This document shows, piece by piece, positions 49,130 to 60,098 of a stretch of 64,000 nt of DNA. The position numbers were made by a program, and so were the translations under genes. The notes below the pieces were generated by a model. It made no database searches, was not told the DNA's origin, and saw nothing but the letters and a program-made list of their open reading frames with translations. Source of the stretch: Gordionus sp. m RMFG-2023 (Eukaryota > Nematomorpha > Gordioida > Chordodea > Parachordodidae); contig NC_088775.1 in assembly GCF_954871325.1 (NCBI RefSeq), positions 92,708,334 through 92,772,333 of the forward strand. The letters run 5' to 3'. Numbering within the stretch: the first letter of the stretch is position 1; every line of letters starts with the position of its first letter.

Positions 49130-49620
49130 TTCTCTCTCTCTCTTTCCAAATCAATCAATTCTCGTTTATATTAATTGAGACCACCACCATATAAATTACA
49201 CATTCTTTTAAATAATAATATTCTTCCCATAGAAATATTGTTATATGGACACAGACGATGAACGCTGATAAGATTATCGAGCAGCTGAAATATATAAATG
49301 GGAACAAAATAAAATATAATTTAGGTTGCTTCAGCTTCGTATTCGCTCATGATGCGTGTCAATAATCCAATTATAGTTTTAAAATTATGGGGACGAAATT
49401 TTTAGGTGTTCAATTTTTCTTTCTCTTTCTTCTTTTAAAAATTGGGAATATTTGGGAAATAAAATTTTTTTTTTATTTTTATATTAAATCAAAAAAAAAT
49501 AAATATTATTTTATATGTGATTTATAATTTCGGGGAATAAATAATTAGGGGTAAAATATTTCAGTTTTAATAAAAACATTGATTTTATTTATTTTATTAC
49601 GAATATAATTCTAATTTTTG
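49130..49620. repeat. Duplicated block, copy 3 (see 7330)
   Basis: Carries TTCTTTTAAATAATAATATTCTTCC, GGTTGCTTCAGCTTCG and AAAATATTTCAGTTTTAATAAAAA as in copies 1 and 2, but ends at ACGAAT, where copies 1 and 2 continue into SINE sequence, so it approximates an empty site. Confidence 0.6.
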
Positions 49621-50258
49621 ATGATCTGTTCTTGCCTCGGAAACCGTAATTTGTTAGGTATCAAATCAAATAATAAAACCGGCAAAACCCGTTTCAGCGA
49701 TGTGATTATATTCCCCAAAATACGGATTACCGTCTTTTTGGTTCATTTTTTTTAAAATATATATATATATTCGTTAGACATAATGACATTTACCGATTAA
49801 AGATATTATAGCAAAATACGAGGCAACTCTGTGGCAATTTTAATATTCGGAATAGGAATTTATATATCATAAATAAATTTGGGAAAATGTTAAGGTAATA
49901 AATATATAATTTTTTTTATTTTTAAAATAAAATAAAGAAGATGGTTATATTATATGTAAAAGATTATTTTTAGAAAATAGGGGGATTAAATTTGTACTTT
50001 TTATACTTATTTTTAGTAAATGAGGGTTTAGTTATATATAATTTATTTTTTACTTTGAATCTTAATTTTAAAAAAAATATAATGCAAACATCTGCAATAG
50101 GCTATTTAGTTTATCGTTTTTATTAAACGAAAAATCTAATATAAAGATGTTAGAGTCTAATATACTACTACATCCTAGTTCCGATATCTTGAAAGAGATC
50201 ATTATTTTTTTTTATAGGAATCGGTGTTGTAGAGGAAATGGAATTGAACTCGGATCCC

Positions 50259-51081
50259 GGCAAGATTTTAAAATTATAAATAAGTAGAAGAACTTTTAGC
50301 TTTTCTTTCAAATTTTAAAGAAAACAGTTGAATTTCTATCCTCACGAAAAGGCCTATACCAAAAAATTGGAATCGTCTTTTAGAAGTGAAATTGAAACAA
50401 ATTTAATAGTAAATAGTTTGAATAGTTCGTAAATCATTTCCTTAAAAATGGAAATATGTTAAAAATAAAACTTGCCGATTATTTGTAAGTAATAATATAA
50501 TCTAATAGTTGGCTTATCTTCTAGACCCAAGATTTCAAAAATTGAAAATTTTATCAAAGTATTTAATTGAGCAAGAATAACTTAGCGTTGGAATTTATTG
50601 CGATATAAGGGTAGCAAATATAGCTATTTAGAATCAAGGGTAAATATTAAATTTTAAAATTATTTTAACAAAATTGTAAACTAAACATTCTACAAGTAAA
50701 AGTTATGATGATTTGTAACAAGAATGCCACATTCTTCAAACGGCATTCCACAAGATATGGATGTTCTAAATTTTTGGAGGGAAAAGAAAATCTAACTATA
50801 TAATCTTTCTTCGCTAGCTAAAATAAAATTATTTATATTCAGGCAACTATCAATCAAACATAGTGAAAGAGTTTTCCCTACAGCTGGAATGACGTTAAAT
50901 TCGAGTGAATCATCATGCTGGGGAAATTTAAATAAATTTATATATTTTTATACATATAATAATTATCAAAATTACAAAAATCCAATTTTTAATTTATAAA
51001 TAAGTTTTCTCTTCAATATAAGGATTCAAAAATGTGCCGAGATATCTGTAATGTAGTGTATATTATAAATTTAATTTTTCT
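50259..51081 (+). pseudogene. hAT transposase relic, left arm of a 12-kb inverted pair
   Basis: AYLLDPRFQKL (50,512-50,544) matches the hAT LLDPRFK block, and HSERVFPTAGMTLN (50,859-50,900) matches the SERVFSTAG dimerisation block. Several in-frame stops and frame changes lie between, so it is dead. The same 820 bp occurs in inverse orientation at 63,178-64,000 with only about six differences seen. Confidence 0.85.
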
Positions 51082-51089
51082 TTTATATC

Positions 51090-51880
51090 GCTTTTAAATT
51101 ATACAAGAAACTTAACTGTAAGATTTAGTTTTGCTGTAGTGGAAAACATTATATTCTAATCAATAAATATATTATTTTAGCCCCTAGAATTTTGAGATAG
51201 ATAGTGGGCAGAAATCGTGATGATTTTTATAGTGATCTCGGCTTTAAATTCACTTTAGAAAATTTTTTTTTTCCACGGTTATATTAAGAAATGAATTATA
51301 TAAAAAACAAAAAAAAACTGATTAATTATTTAAAAAAAACAACAAAAAAAAGATAAAATTTAGAAGAGAAGAGGGGGGGGGGGGGGTTAAGATAGATAAA
51401 TGATATGAATCCTTGTGTGTTTGTTTTAAGTCTTAAAATAAACCGAATACAAAATTATAATAGATAAGAAAGGATAAAATTTTTTTTAAAATAATTATAA
51501 GCTTCATTTCGTTATTCCTTATGCTAATTATATAAATGATACTTTATATATATACATTTTTTTTTCTCTTTTCTTCTCTTCTCTTCTCTTCTCTTCTCTT
51601 CTCTTCTCGCGAACCCTCTTAAATTTATATATTTTATTTTTTGGGACATTTTTATTTAATTTTTTTTCGAGGTTATTTTTGGAATTTATAATTTTTCCTA
51701 AATCAATATCATTAAATGTTTGGCAATATATCTATATTTGTCAATTTATTTAAAGAAAAATTTGACATATGATCGGTGGTGGTGATGGGGGGGGGGGGGA
51801 AGCGAGTGAAGGATAACTAAAACATTTTTTTCAATGTATCTCTTGCCAATTATCGCGATATTTCCAGTAATCTAATGTAA
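51090..51880. repeat. Duplicated block (partner 32.94-35.33 kb)
   Basis: Compact version of the block described at 32940, with two poly(G) runs (51,373-51,386 and 51,787-51,799). Confidence 0.65.
51566..51608. repeat. (TCTTC)n pentanucleotide microsatellite
   Basis: About eight CTTCT units. Confidence 0.95.
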
Positions 51881-52107
51881 ATATTTAATATTATTTTTTT
51901 TTTTAAAAAACATGTTTGTTTTTATTTCTCAACTATTTTGGCAAAGGAAATAATTTTCGTAGTATTTCTAAGAAATTAGAACAAATAAGATTCAAAATAA
52001 CTTTTATTTAATATATTTGAAGACTAATATAATATATTCTATTTCATTTTTATTGCCTGTAAAATTTTTTCAATAAATTTTACGATTTAAATCATCATCT
52101 ACTAATC

Positions 52108-52183
52108 ATGTTAATGTATAATTTCTACAACATATTCTTATGCCTGATATGCTGCTTATTATTGGATTCAAACACGGCAATTG
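52108..52183 (+). CDS. Exon 1: signal peptide
   Basis: ATG at 52108 opens a hydrophobic stretch ending AIG. The donor G/GTAAAT falls after one base of a codon. A second ATG lies two codons later. Confidence 0.6.
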
Positions 52184-55100
52184 GTAAATCTAATTATTTT
52201 ATATATAAAACAAAACAAAAAATGTTGTAAATTTTATATTTATAATGAATTTTTTTGTTTATTTTAATTTTTCATACTTCAAAATAAAGGTCTTAATTTA
52301 AAAGCTAATTGCAAGAATATTAGAATCAAAAAAAAGTCGGATAATGATATAAGAAAATTTAAGATCGGAGTGATAAAGGATTCTAATGGTAGCACTAATG
52401 ATATAAAAGCGACATATTCGCCTCCCATATGGATGAAATTTGACAATAAAACCTTCTTTGCTTATAGACTAATGTATTTCAAAAAAGATAACCTTTGGGC
52501 CAGAGAAATCCCTTTGATAAATGAGACACTTAAAAGATATCTCAACATCAAGGTTAGTATCTTTTTTTTTCAAAATCATTCATATTGGATCTTATGAAAC
52601 CAAAAAAAAATAAAATTTTTCAAATTATATTCTCTATAAAGGCTTCTTATCGTGAAAGGCTAAAAAAAAATGATTTATCTTTCACATTTAGAAGCAGAAA
52701 AAAAAGTTTATTAAACAAAGTTTGGGGGTCTCTTTTACCCCATATTTTACATTATACCTAATAGAGATATGCAAATTTAGGGCCGGCAAATACCCGGCCC
52801 AAATCCGGCTTAAAATAATTTTTTTTTTAAATTTCGGGCCGGGCCGGGTTTGAAAAATTAGGCCCGATGCAGATAACGAATACCTATATCAAATAGCATT
52901 TTAAAAATTTTAATGATATTTTCAATACATTTTTTTTTTCAAATTTTTTATTTATATATTTTATTATAATTATTATTTAGTAAAAATAAAAATAATATAT
53001 TGAATTAAAAATTGCAAACTAAATTTCTACTAGTTTTCCTCATACATTTTGGATAAGTAAATATTACTTTTTTTTGTGGCCCAGTACATTAGTTTCTTTG
53101 ATTGCTTATTATTTCTTATTAAATCGTTATCAAAAATACTAGAAAAATTTTTTTTTTTTTTCTCTTTAGCTTTCACCTTTTCTGGTGGTAAGCTCCTTCA
53201 ACATCTCTCTCCACTTTATGTTATTCGTACAATCTCTTTTATCTATTTTATACTTCTTTATATTGGCTCTAACTTTATGGCCCCATTGAAGTTTTGGCCT
53301 TCCTCTTTTACGTTTGCCCATCACTTCCAATCTTTCAACTTTATTTCCTATGTAGTTCATAGGCCTTCTCATTGTGTGCCCATACCACCTAAGTCTGTTT
53401 ACCATTAACTTAGTCTTAATGGGCACTACCTTTAAACTATTTAGTGTTCTTGTACTGCGCACCTTATCCTTTCTTGTTACCCCAGCAATCATCCTCAGCA
53501 TTCTCATCTCCATAGTTTGTAGACTTCTCTCGTCTGATTCTTTGGTTGGCCATGTTTCCGAACTATATAGAATAGTTGGTTGTACTATGGAACTGTAAAT
53601 TTTTCCCTTTAATTTGTGTGGGATTCTTTTGTCAAATAGCACTCCAGATAAAGATCTCCACTTTAACCACCCTTGATTAATCTTATTCTTTATCTCTTTT
53701 TCTATTGTGCCGTTTGTTTGTATAGTGGAGCCCAAATATTTGCAGCTTTCAATTGCGGATATCTGCCAATCATTTATATCAATACTCTCCGTTTCATCTC
53801 CTCCTATCACCATATACTCCGTCTTTTCTCTATTTACTTTTAATCCGTGCGTTTCTAGGATATTTATCCAATTCACTAACCTTTCTTTCATTTCATCCTT
53901 GGATTCGGCAAGTATCACAATATCATCTGCAAATATCATATTCCACGGGACTGTTTGAGGTATAGACTGTGCTAATACATCTATTACTGTAATGAAGAGA
54001 AGTGGGCTGAGAGCCGACCCTTGATGAACTCCTTCGGCTATTGTGAAGCCTGCTGAAGTACCTGTTGTGCTACGGACCATTGTTGTATGTCCCATATACA
54101 TATCCTCTATTATTCTTATATATTTTTCGGGAACTTTTTTGTGGCGTAGCGCCCACCAGATAAGTTTTCTTGGGATTCTATCGAAGGCCTTTTCTAGATC
54201 GAGAAAGACCATGTGTAGCTTTTTGTTCTTTTCCCTGTATTTTTCACTCATTTGCTAATTGCATGGATAGCATCGGTTGTTGATCTTCCAGGCATAAAGC
54301 CAAACTGTGTCTCTCCTATTTCGATTATATCTCTTAATCTTTTTTCTATTATTTTTTCGTATAGTTTTAGACAGTGTGACATTAGTTTTATGCCCCTGTA
54401 ATTTTGAAAATTGTGTGGATCCCCTTTATTTTTGAAGATAGGAACTAGATAGCTCTGCCTCCATTTTTGGGGGACCTCTTCATTTCCAAGTATTTTATTG
54501 TATAGATTTGTGAGGAGATGTATTCCATCATCTCCTAATGCTTTAAGGCTTTCTATTGGAATATCGTCTGGACCCCTAGCTTTGTTGTTTTTCATATGCT
54601 TGAGGCATGTGATTATTTCTTGTTCCGTTATAGGTTGTACAAGGTTTTGACAAGGGGAGTGTTCATCGAGATGCAATATGTGGGAATTAAAGTTGAGAAG
54701 CTCCTGAAAATATTCTTTCCATCTATTCATTATTTCTTTTTCCTTTATTATCAATTTCCCATCTTTATTTTTGATTACTTTCGGAGCTCCGTTTATATCC
54801 CTAGAGTTCTTTTCTCGCTGTTTGGCTAATCTGTATATTTTATTTTGCCCTTCTTTGGTATGTAGATCTTCGTACATGTCATCGTATGCCATAGATTTGG
54901 CCCTAGCCACCGCCTTTGTAGCTAATCTCTTGGATTTTTTGTATCTTGACTTGTCATCTGCATTTTTGGATTTGTACCATATTTTATAAAGGGTTTTTTT
55001 CTCCTGTATAGTGGTTTGTACCTCTTGATTCCACCACCATAGTTCTTTGTTTGATTTGTTGCCTCCTCTTGTCAAGCCTAGCGTCGATTTTGCAGTGTCT

Positions 55101-58100
55101 ATTAATCTGGATGAAAGGTCTGTCCAGATTTTTTCACTGACTTGTGAGCAATTTATTGTTTCAATGTTTGCATTGATTGCAAAGGCATCTGTCATTGTTT
55201 TTAATTTGCCCCATTTGATGCATGGTTCCAGTTTTATCTTATTTTGAGTGGATTTATTTGAGATTTGTAAATCCATGATTAGTAGCTTGTGTTGCTCGGC
55301 GATAACTTCTCCTGGGATGACTTTGCAGTCTATTACATCTTTTAATCTTCTGCGAGAGATTAGCATGTAATCTATCTGTGTTTTCCTAGTACCACTTTCA
55401 TATGTTATTAAATGACTGTCTTTTTTCCTATAGTAGGTGTTGGTTAAGGCAAGGTCGAAGGCTTGCGCAAATTTCAGTACGTGCTCTCCTTCATCATTTC
55501 TTTCTCCGTATCCAAAACCACCATGATGCCTTTTGTAGCTATCTCTTGCTTTCCCCACATGCGCATTTAAGTCACCACCAATTATGACTAGGTCATCCTT
55601 AGGGATTTCCATTACGGCTTCATCAAGGATAGCTCTAAAGTCATCTTTCTCTTCTTCCTTGCAACCCGTTTGAGGAGCATATACTGATAGGATGTGTAGT
55701 ATTGATTGACCAATGCAGAGTTTTATCCTCATTAGTCTATCAGAGATCCTGTTGACTTCTACAACTGAGGAGGTTAGATCTTGACTGAGGATGATGCCGA
55801 CACCGTTCCTATTGCTAACAAGTCCATTATAGTACAATTTATACCCATCTCCAATCATCAAAGTCTTCTGTCCTTTCCATTTCGTCTCTTGTATGCACGC
55901 TATATCAACTTTTCTCCTGTTCAACATTGATGCCAATTCTCTCGTCTTACCTTTAAGCGTCCCAATATTCAAACTTGCCAGTCTTGTCTTCTTTGCTTTG
56001 ACCTTTACTTTATTTTTCACAGGATGGAGGTCTACACCCTGCGCGTCGCATGGAGGGAACACCCTAGCTTTCATATTCATATTTTCATTTGTGTCCTTCA
56101 TTTTGTTTATTGGACAGGTATCCTTAGCACCCGGCTGTCCAGGCCTGTCGGTGACCGGGGTGTCATCTCTAAGCTCCGAAATTCATCATACCATATGTCT
56201 TTACACATCAGTTATCGAAGAAAAACTTGAAAGTTTTTATGGTTCTTACCAGGATTGAACCCGCGTCCTTGTTCATACTCGTGTTTCCAAGCCTACATCT
56301 TACCCATTAGGCCAATTTAATTAAAAAAAATAAATAAATACCTTTAAGGACCTTAATTATTTTTATAATTTCTTTATCAAAAACTTATCTTCCACTGATG
56401 GAACATCAACTTGATTTTCTCCTTAGAAATAACGAATTTTTTCTTTCTCGTCTAAAGATCTTAAAGATTAATACTAAAGTCTTCAATTCCATTTCACACT
56501 TTACATCCTGGAGTTCCTATTTTTTCTCCTCCAGCTGTATAGATTTATAAGTATTTTGATCCTTTTTATTTAAATTTACAAAAATGGTGTCTTATAATTA
56601 ATTTTTTATAGAAAGATTATCTGGAATTCATAAGGTAGATATTCCCAAGCAATTACTGAATCCATTTCCGGTAAAATTTTAAATTTAAAAAAAAAACGCC
56701 CTCAAAAAAGAATTCATGGTTGAAAAAGAAAACACATTGTCGCTAACATAATATCAATGACTCATATAATACCTAGACTGACGATTCATTCATTCATTTA
56801 AAATGCATTTTTTGAGCGTCGGTTAAAAGCAAATCAGCTGGACCCGCCATTTTGGTAAGACATATAGTAATTATTCTCATGTTTAAAAGCTACTATTAAA
56901 TTGATAACTTGCCTCCTTATTATCTCGTTGATCCGGTAAATCTTTCAATAAAGTTTGCATCAGATTATAGGAATAAATTAGGCTCTCGTTTAAAATTTTA
57001 ATAATGATTTCAGTGTAACCAAGATGGCGTCTCCAGCTGATTTGCATTGATGTTACACTTTTAAATGAATGAATCGTCAGTTTAACTATTACATATGTGA
57101 TTCCATAATATATATATTAAATGTAAAAAAAAATTTTTTCAAAAATTTCTTAAAAATTACAAAATATTTATATTATTATACTCCATTTTTAGAAAAACCA
57201 ATCAATTTTTGCAGTTAAATCATTTTTTTTAGCCTATTATTCCAATTTTAAATTATTTTTTTAAAAATAAATATATATATCTCACATATTTTTGTTCAAA
57301 TACAATAGGAATCTAGGAGAATTGATATTTTGAATTTGGATAAAAACACAACGTATAACGTGCAAATTGAGCTTTATCATCCTCTTAAAGCAAGTAAAGT
57401 AGCAGGTTATGCACGGTTGGTCAAGTATTCAAATGTATAATATTTATTCATTCTTATTATTATTTTTTTAAAAATATCGCTTAGACCGTGTCCAAGATCA
57501 GCTTAATTTGGATACTTAGTTGCTATTTAGTATATGCTAAAAATGTATTTGATGGCGGACATGCTATTTTGGTTTTATTTCAATTGTTTGGTGGCACCAC
57601 TATTCTTGTTTTTTTCATTTTTTTTTCTATTCCTTTCTTTTGGCTAGTTAACCGGTATACTTAAAAGAACGGCTAAATAACCGGCTATTAAGTATTAAAC
57701 TGACCTAGGAGACAGCAGCCCTAATCTGGAAAAGATTTTCTTAGTAGATAATGGCAATATTAATTATTCGGGACTTCTCTTTAGTATAAGTAGAACAGTA
57801 ATAAAAATTATTTGGTGTAATGTGTATTTTAAATATTTGGAACGGTTTTGACTACACTGCCTATATCTATTTAATTGTAAATTCTGTGGGATAAAATTAA
57901 TTTTGATAAACCAAGCCATAAAAATTAACAATCGTAGTTATATTTAATTTAATAATAAATATTTTAGTAATCAAATAGTATAGTTTATAGAAGTCTATCC
58001 CGTTTTAGATTTCTTAGTCATAATAATATTAGGTAATTCCCGACCTGAGATTCGGAAAATAGCGGTTATAAACGTTTCTCTCAATTTTGAGCGAAAATCT

Positions 58101-60066
58101 TTAGGCTTTCTTTGTATTATTTTGGGCTAAAAACAGTGAAAACAAACGCTTAGTTTATCAAATAAATTTAAATTTATGTTCAAAAAATATATATACATAT
58201 AGAAAAGTTAAATTATTGCATTTTTTTTATTATAGAATATATTATCGAACATATTAAATATGTGTTAAATTAAAGAGACTAAATCTAATAAAATATAAAA
58301 AGCAGTAAAATTATACCCTCACATAGACTAAATGAATCCGTAAATTGATTAGAAATTTGAAACGAGAAATTTCTAACATAATATTATGGCAAATATCTAA
58401 GTATTCTTTAGGGATCTACATTGAGATGGGTAATTTTTCTTCCTTACTCCTTCAACGGGTAAAGGGTCTTGTGACCGAATTATCTGTGGGTTGTTTAATC
58501 TAAATATTCATTTCCGAAAGATGAGTTTTCTTAAGAAAACAAGAAATCGATACTATTTTATTTTTAAAAGTATCTCCAGATAAGGTGAAGAATTGATATA
58601 GTTTTATAAAAAAAAAAAAATTATTTATTTAAAGTGGTCTTTTTTTTTAGTAATTTTTGAGTCAGCAGAGATTGTAATGAACCTTTTAACGTTTTTGATT
58701 AGCAATTTAAAACGTCAATTATATATAATAAATGTCAATCTTGGAGTTTAAAATAACATAATTTTTTTTTATTCCAATTATTTTGTATGTAATTAAAGTT
58801 ACATTTAATATTGTTAAACGGCCCGACCCACTTCTTAACGGCCGGCCAGATTTTTAACTGCCCGACTAAGATTCTCGAAAAAATAATATTATATAAACCT
58901 AGAGATTTTCACTAATAATATAAGGTAGATATGTTTGAATCTATATTAAATTTGGTGGTGGAAGATTTTTGTGCCATTTTTAGTCTTTTATTGGATAATT
59001 TAGAGGTATTTAGACAGAAGTGTTCTCTAACCTAAAAGATTTTTTAAGGCTTACATATTATTTTAAAATAATTTATTAACGTACTTATTATTTTGTTTGT
59101 TCTTTTTTTTAAAAAAAATAACGTTTATAAGACATAAAGGATAGGGTAAGAACGGGGGGGGGGGAATATGAATGATAATTTTTTTTATTCGCTTAAAATG
59201 ATATTTATAAGAACTAAACATCATTGAAAATAATCATTTTCGAAATAAATTTATAAATTATTAATTATATTTTTAAAAAAATTTTTTTTTTTTATTGTGG
59301 AATTATAGATCGAAAAAATTCCAAAGAAATTGAACCTGGTATAAATAATATCATTAATTTTATGTATATTTCTATATTGTTAATTACCATTTTCAATCAT
59401 ATTAAATCTCCGAATCATTGATATTTACTTGTAAAATTATTTAAAATAAAAATAAATTGAGTGATTACCATATATTAATGTATATATATACTCTTTTTTT
59501 TTTAAAAAAAGTTGATAAGAAGCTTGCTCCAAAGATTAATAAAGTATGTAGTACTCGTTTGAACAATGGAAATTTGAATATAACTGTACATTGGGAATCT
59601 AATCATCTCGAAACAAGTTTTAGCGGTTTCTTTATCCATTTCGTACCAACCAACTGGAATTTTCTGGGACAAGAACTAACCATCAAAAATGTAAATGACA
59701 ATATTGGGTATTTATGAGATATTTAAGATGATTTGCAGGTAAGGAAGATGGTTAGTCGAGATGTAATTAGGCGCTATAAACAATCAAAATCATTCTCATT
59801 CATATTTTTTATTCTTAACCCTCGATATTTGTATCTATTCCTAAAATTTCCTCAGCATGCATATATATTCTAAGAACAATAATAGACTTATATATATATA
59901 TTTTTATATATATATATATTAGCCATTAGAGACTTCTGTTATATTTAGCGATGTGAAACCAAACCAAGAATACAGGATATCGATACGAGCTTTATACAAT
60001 GAATATATAGATGGAGTTATTTATTTTAAAAATTATTTCCACCATTATGTCTTCGTAGATCTTTAA
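52108..60066 (+). CDS. Secreted protein with two FN3-like modules, five exons
   Basis: Proposed exons 52108-52183, 52290-52552, 57309-57405, 59512-59690 and 59923-60066 join in frame to 252 residues. Residues 1-25 are a signal peptide (LCLICCLLLD core, then SNTAIG). Module 1 (about 35-145) has the FN3 pattern Y..MYF, then IDILNLDKNTTYNVQIEL. Module 2 (about 148-240) has LNITVHWES, FFIHFVP and VIFSDVKPNQEYRISIRAL, the usual VxPxxxYxxxxxA signature. The protein is probably extracellular and may bind other proteins; partners cannot be told. All introns are GT-AG and an AATAAA follows the stop by 26 bases. Intron 2 (4.76 kb) holds a hAT MITE, an antisense RTE LINE and MITEs C and B. The exon 3 donor is the weakest call. 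I do not recognise a named gene. Confidence 0.62.
52290..52552 (+). CDS. Exon 2: first FN3-like module, N-terminal part
   Basis: Acceptor ATAAAG/GT and donor AAG/GTTAGT. Open for 87 codons, with peptide ATYSPPIWMKFDNKTFF then AYRLMYFKKDNLWA, typical of the B-C strands of a beta-sandwich. Confidence 0.68.
52762..52879. mobile_element. GC-rich hAT MITE, 118 bp, in intron 2 of the FN3 gene
   Basis: Starts TAGAGATATGCAAATTTAGG, ends GGCCCGATGCAGATAACGA, with CGGGCCGGGCCGGG inside. Flanks ATACCTAA and ATACCTAT give a 7-of-8 target duplication. Same family as 32351. Confidence 0.82.
53166..54251 (-). CDS. RTE LINE polyprotein, catalytic RT part
   Basis: 361 codons, in phase with the protein's continuation after the frameshift. 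VFLDLEKAFDRIP carries the first catalytic Asp, EGVHQGSALSPLL the template grip, and MIFADDIVILAE the FADD box (residues 107-110). The C-terminal part has RLRWYGHTMRR and GKRKRGRPKLQW, usual for RTE/BovB-like proteins. The start shown is only where the frame opens; the true product continues from the upstream frame. Confidence 0.9.
   Translation of the reverse strand: MSEKYREKNKKLHMVFLDLEKAFDRIPRKLIWWALRHKKVPEKYIRIIEDMYMGHTTMVRSTTGTSAGFTIAEGVHQGSALSPLLFITVIDVLAQSIPQTVPWNMIFADDIVILAESKDEMKERLVNWINILETHGLKVNREKTEYMVIGGDETESIDINDWQISAIESCKYLGSTIQTNGTIEKEIKNKINQGWLKWRSLSGVLFDKRIPHKLKGKIYSSIVQPTILYSSETWPTKESDERSLQTMEMRMLRMIAGVTRKDKVRSTRTLNSLKVVPIKTKLMVNRLRWYGHTMRRPMNYIGNKVERLEVMGKRKRGRPKLQWGHKVRANIKKYKIDKRDCTNNIKWREMLKELTTRKGES
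54248..56101 (-). CDS. RTE LINE polyprotein, endonuclease and N-terminal RT part
   Basis: 617 codons from ATG 56101. Endonuclease/exonuclease/phosphatase domain: RLASLNIGTLK (Asn45), CIQETKW (Glu72), SVYAPQTG (Tyr141), GGDLNAHVG (Asp177, Asn179), QIDYMLI (Asp244) and EQHKLLIMD (His271), so the full catalytic set is present. The RT begins near 505 with NNKARGPDDIP, with QNYRGIKLMSH and FGFMPGRSTTDAI following. The frame ends at AISK-stop and overlaps the next frame by four bases; loss of one A from a short A run explains it. Acts as nickase and primer generator in target-primed reverse transcription. Confidence 0.9.
   Translation of the reverse strand: MKDTNENMNMKARVFPPCDAQGVDLHPVKNKVKVKAKKTRLASLNIGTLKGKTRELASMLNRRKVDIACIQETKWKGQKTLMIGDGYKLYYNGLVSNRNGVGIILSQDLTSSVVEVNRISDRLMRIKLCIGQSILHILSVYAPQTGCKEEEKDDFRAILDEAVMEIPKDDLVIIGGDLNAHVGKARDSYKRHHGGFGYGERNDEGEHVLKFAQAFDLALTNTYYRKKDSHLITYESGTRKTQIDYMLISRRRLKDVIDCKVIPGEVIAEQHKLLIMDLQISNKSTQNKIKLEPCIKWGKLKTMTDAFAINANIETINCSQVSEKIWTDLSSRLIDTAKSTLGLTRGGNKSNKELWWWNQEVQTTIQEKKTLYKIWYKSKNADDKSRYKKSKRLATKAVARAKSMAYDDMYEDLHTKEGQNKIYRLAKQREKNSRDINGAPKVIKNKDGKLIIKEKEIMNRWKEYFQELLNFNSHILHLDEHSPCQNLVQPITEQEIITCLKHMKNNKARGPDDIPIESLKALGDDGIHLLTNLYNKILGNEEVPQKWRQSYLVPIFKNKGDPHNFQNYRGIKLMSHCLKLYEKIIEKRLRDIIEIGETQFGFMPGRSTTDAIHAISK
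56252..56314 (-). promoter_or_regulatory. tRNA-like internal Pol III promoter at the LINE 5' end
   Basis: Minus strand A box TGGCCTAATGG (56,304-56,314) and B box GGTTCAATCC (56,252-56,261), about 40 bases apart, as in tRNA genes and tRNA-derived SINEs. The SINE at 8 kb has the same layout with better boxes. Confidence 0.65.
56610..56755. mobile_element. MITE family C half copy in FN3 intron 2
   Basis: AGGTAGATATTCCCAAGCA, CCATTTCCGGTAAAAT, AACGCCCTCAAAAAAGAATT and ACACATTGTCGCTAACAT match one arm of the family. Confidence 0.6.
56774..57081. mobile_element. MITE family B, best copy, in FN3 intron 2
   Basis: TAGACTGACGATTCATTCAT at the left and ATGAATGAATCGTCAGTTTA at the right are inverse ends. 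The arms carry AGCAAATCAGCTGG..CGCCATTTTGG and CCAAGATGGCG..CCAGCTGATTTGCAT. The inverted relic at 31.0-31.4 kb lacks it, so it arrived later. Confidence 0.8.
57309..57405 (+). CDS. Exon 3: end of first FN3-like module
   Basis: Acceptor ACAATAG/GA. Reads ESRRIDILNLDKNTTYNVQ then IELYHPLKASKVA. The donor used here (G/GTTATG) is the one whose phase fits exon 4; TTG/GTCAAG at 57,419 is an alternative but out of phase. A decayed paralogue of this exon sits inverted at 31.03 kb. Confidence 0.6.
57406..59511 (+). other. Intron 3 of the FN3 gene
   Basis: About 2.1 kb, AT-rich. A worn GTTAAACGGCCCGACC stretch near 58,813 resembles a MITE A end, and an 11-base poly(G) run lies at 59,154-59,164. No nested gene seen. 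Confidence 0.5.
59512..59690 (+). CDS. Exon 4: second FN3-like module, first half
   Basis: Acceptor AAAAAAAG/TT and donor AAAAAT/GTAAAT. Reads LAPKINKVCSTRLNNG, LNITVHWESNHLETSF and GFFIHFVPTNWNFLGQ. A stronger-looking donor at 59,739 is excluded by an in-frame stop at 59,715. Confidence 0.68.
59923..60066 (+). CDS. Exon 5: second FN3-like module, second half, and stop
   Basis: Acceptor TATATTAG/CC after a TA-rich tract. Reads PLETSVIFSDVKPNQEYR then ISIRALYNEYIDG, and ends at TAA 60,064-60,066 after HHYVFVDL. Confidence 0.65.
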   Translation, partial: PLETSVIFSDVKPNQEYRISIRALYNEYIDGVIYFKNYFHHYVFVDL

Positions 60067-60092
60067 ATATTTAAACCTTTATTACATTAGAT

Positions 60093-60098
60093 AATAAA
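60093..60098 (+). terminator. Candidate polyadenylation signal AATAAA
   Basis: AATAAA 26 bases past the stop of exon 5. AATAAA is common by chance in AT-rich DNA, so it supports but does not prove the 3' end. Confidence 0.45.

Larger units (their letters stand above)
53159..56322 (-). mobile_element. RTE-type non-LTR retrotransposon (LINE), near full length
   Basis: About 3.16 kb, antisense within intron 2 of the FN3 gene. On the minus strand: a tRNA-like head with A and B boxes (56,252-56,314), a short leader, an endonuclease/reverse transcriptase reading frame from 56,101, and a 3' tail to about 53,159. The domain order (apurinic endonuclease then RT, no RNase H, short 3' end) and the wording match RTE/BovB-like elements often annotated as craniofacial development protein 2-like. 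One frameshift near 54,250 is the only visible break. Its 5' and 3' ends are both found in the SINEs at 8 and 22 kb, and a truncated copy lies at 14.8 kb. Confidence 0.9.

Noticed and set aside
54043-56258. Plus-strand frames across the LINE
   Set aside because: They are antisense shadows of the endonuclease/RT frame and lack domain patterns.
59691-59740. Exon 4 extending to the strong donor CAG/GTAAGG at 59,739
   Set aside because: The reading frame meets a stop at 59,715-59,717 first, and the earlier GTAAAT donor gives the right phase for exon 5.
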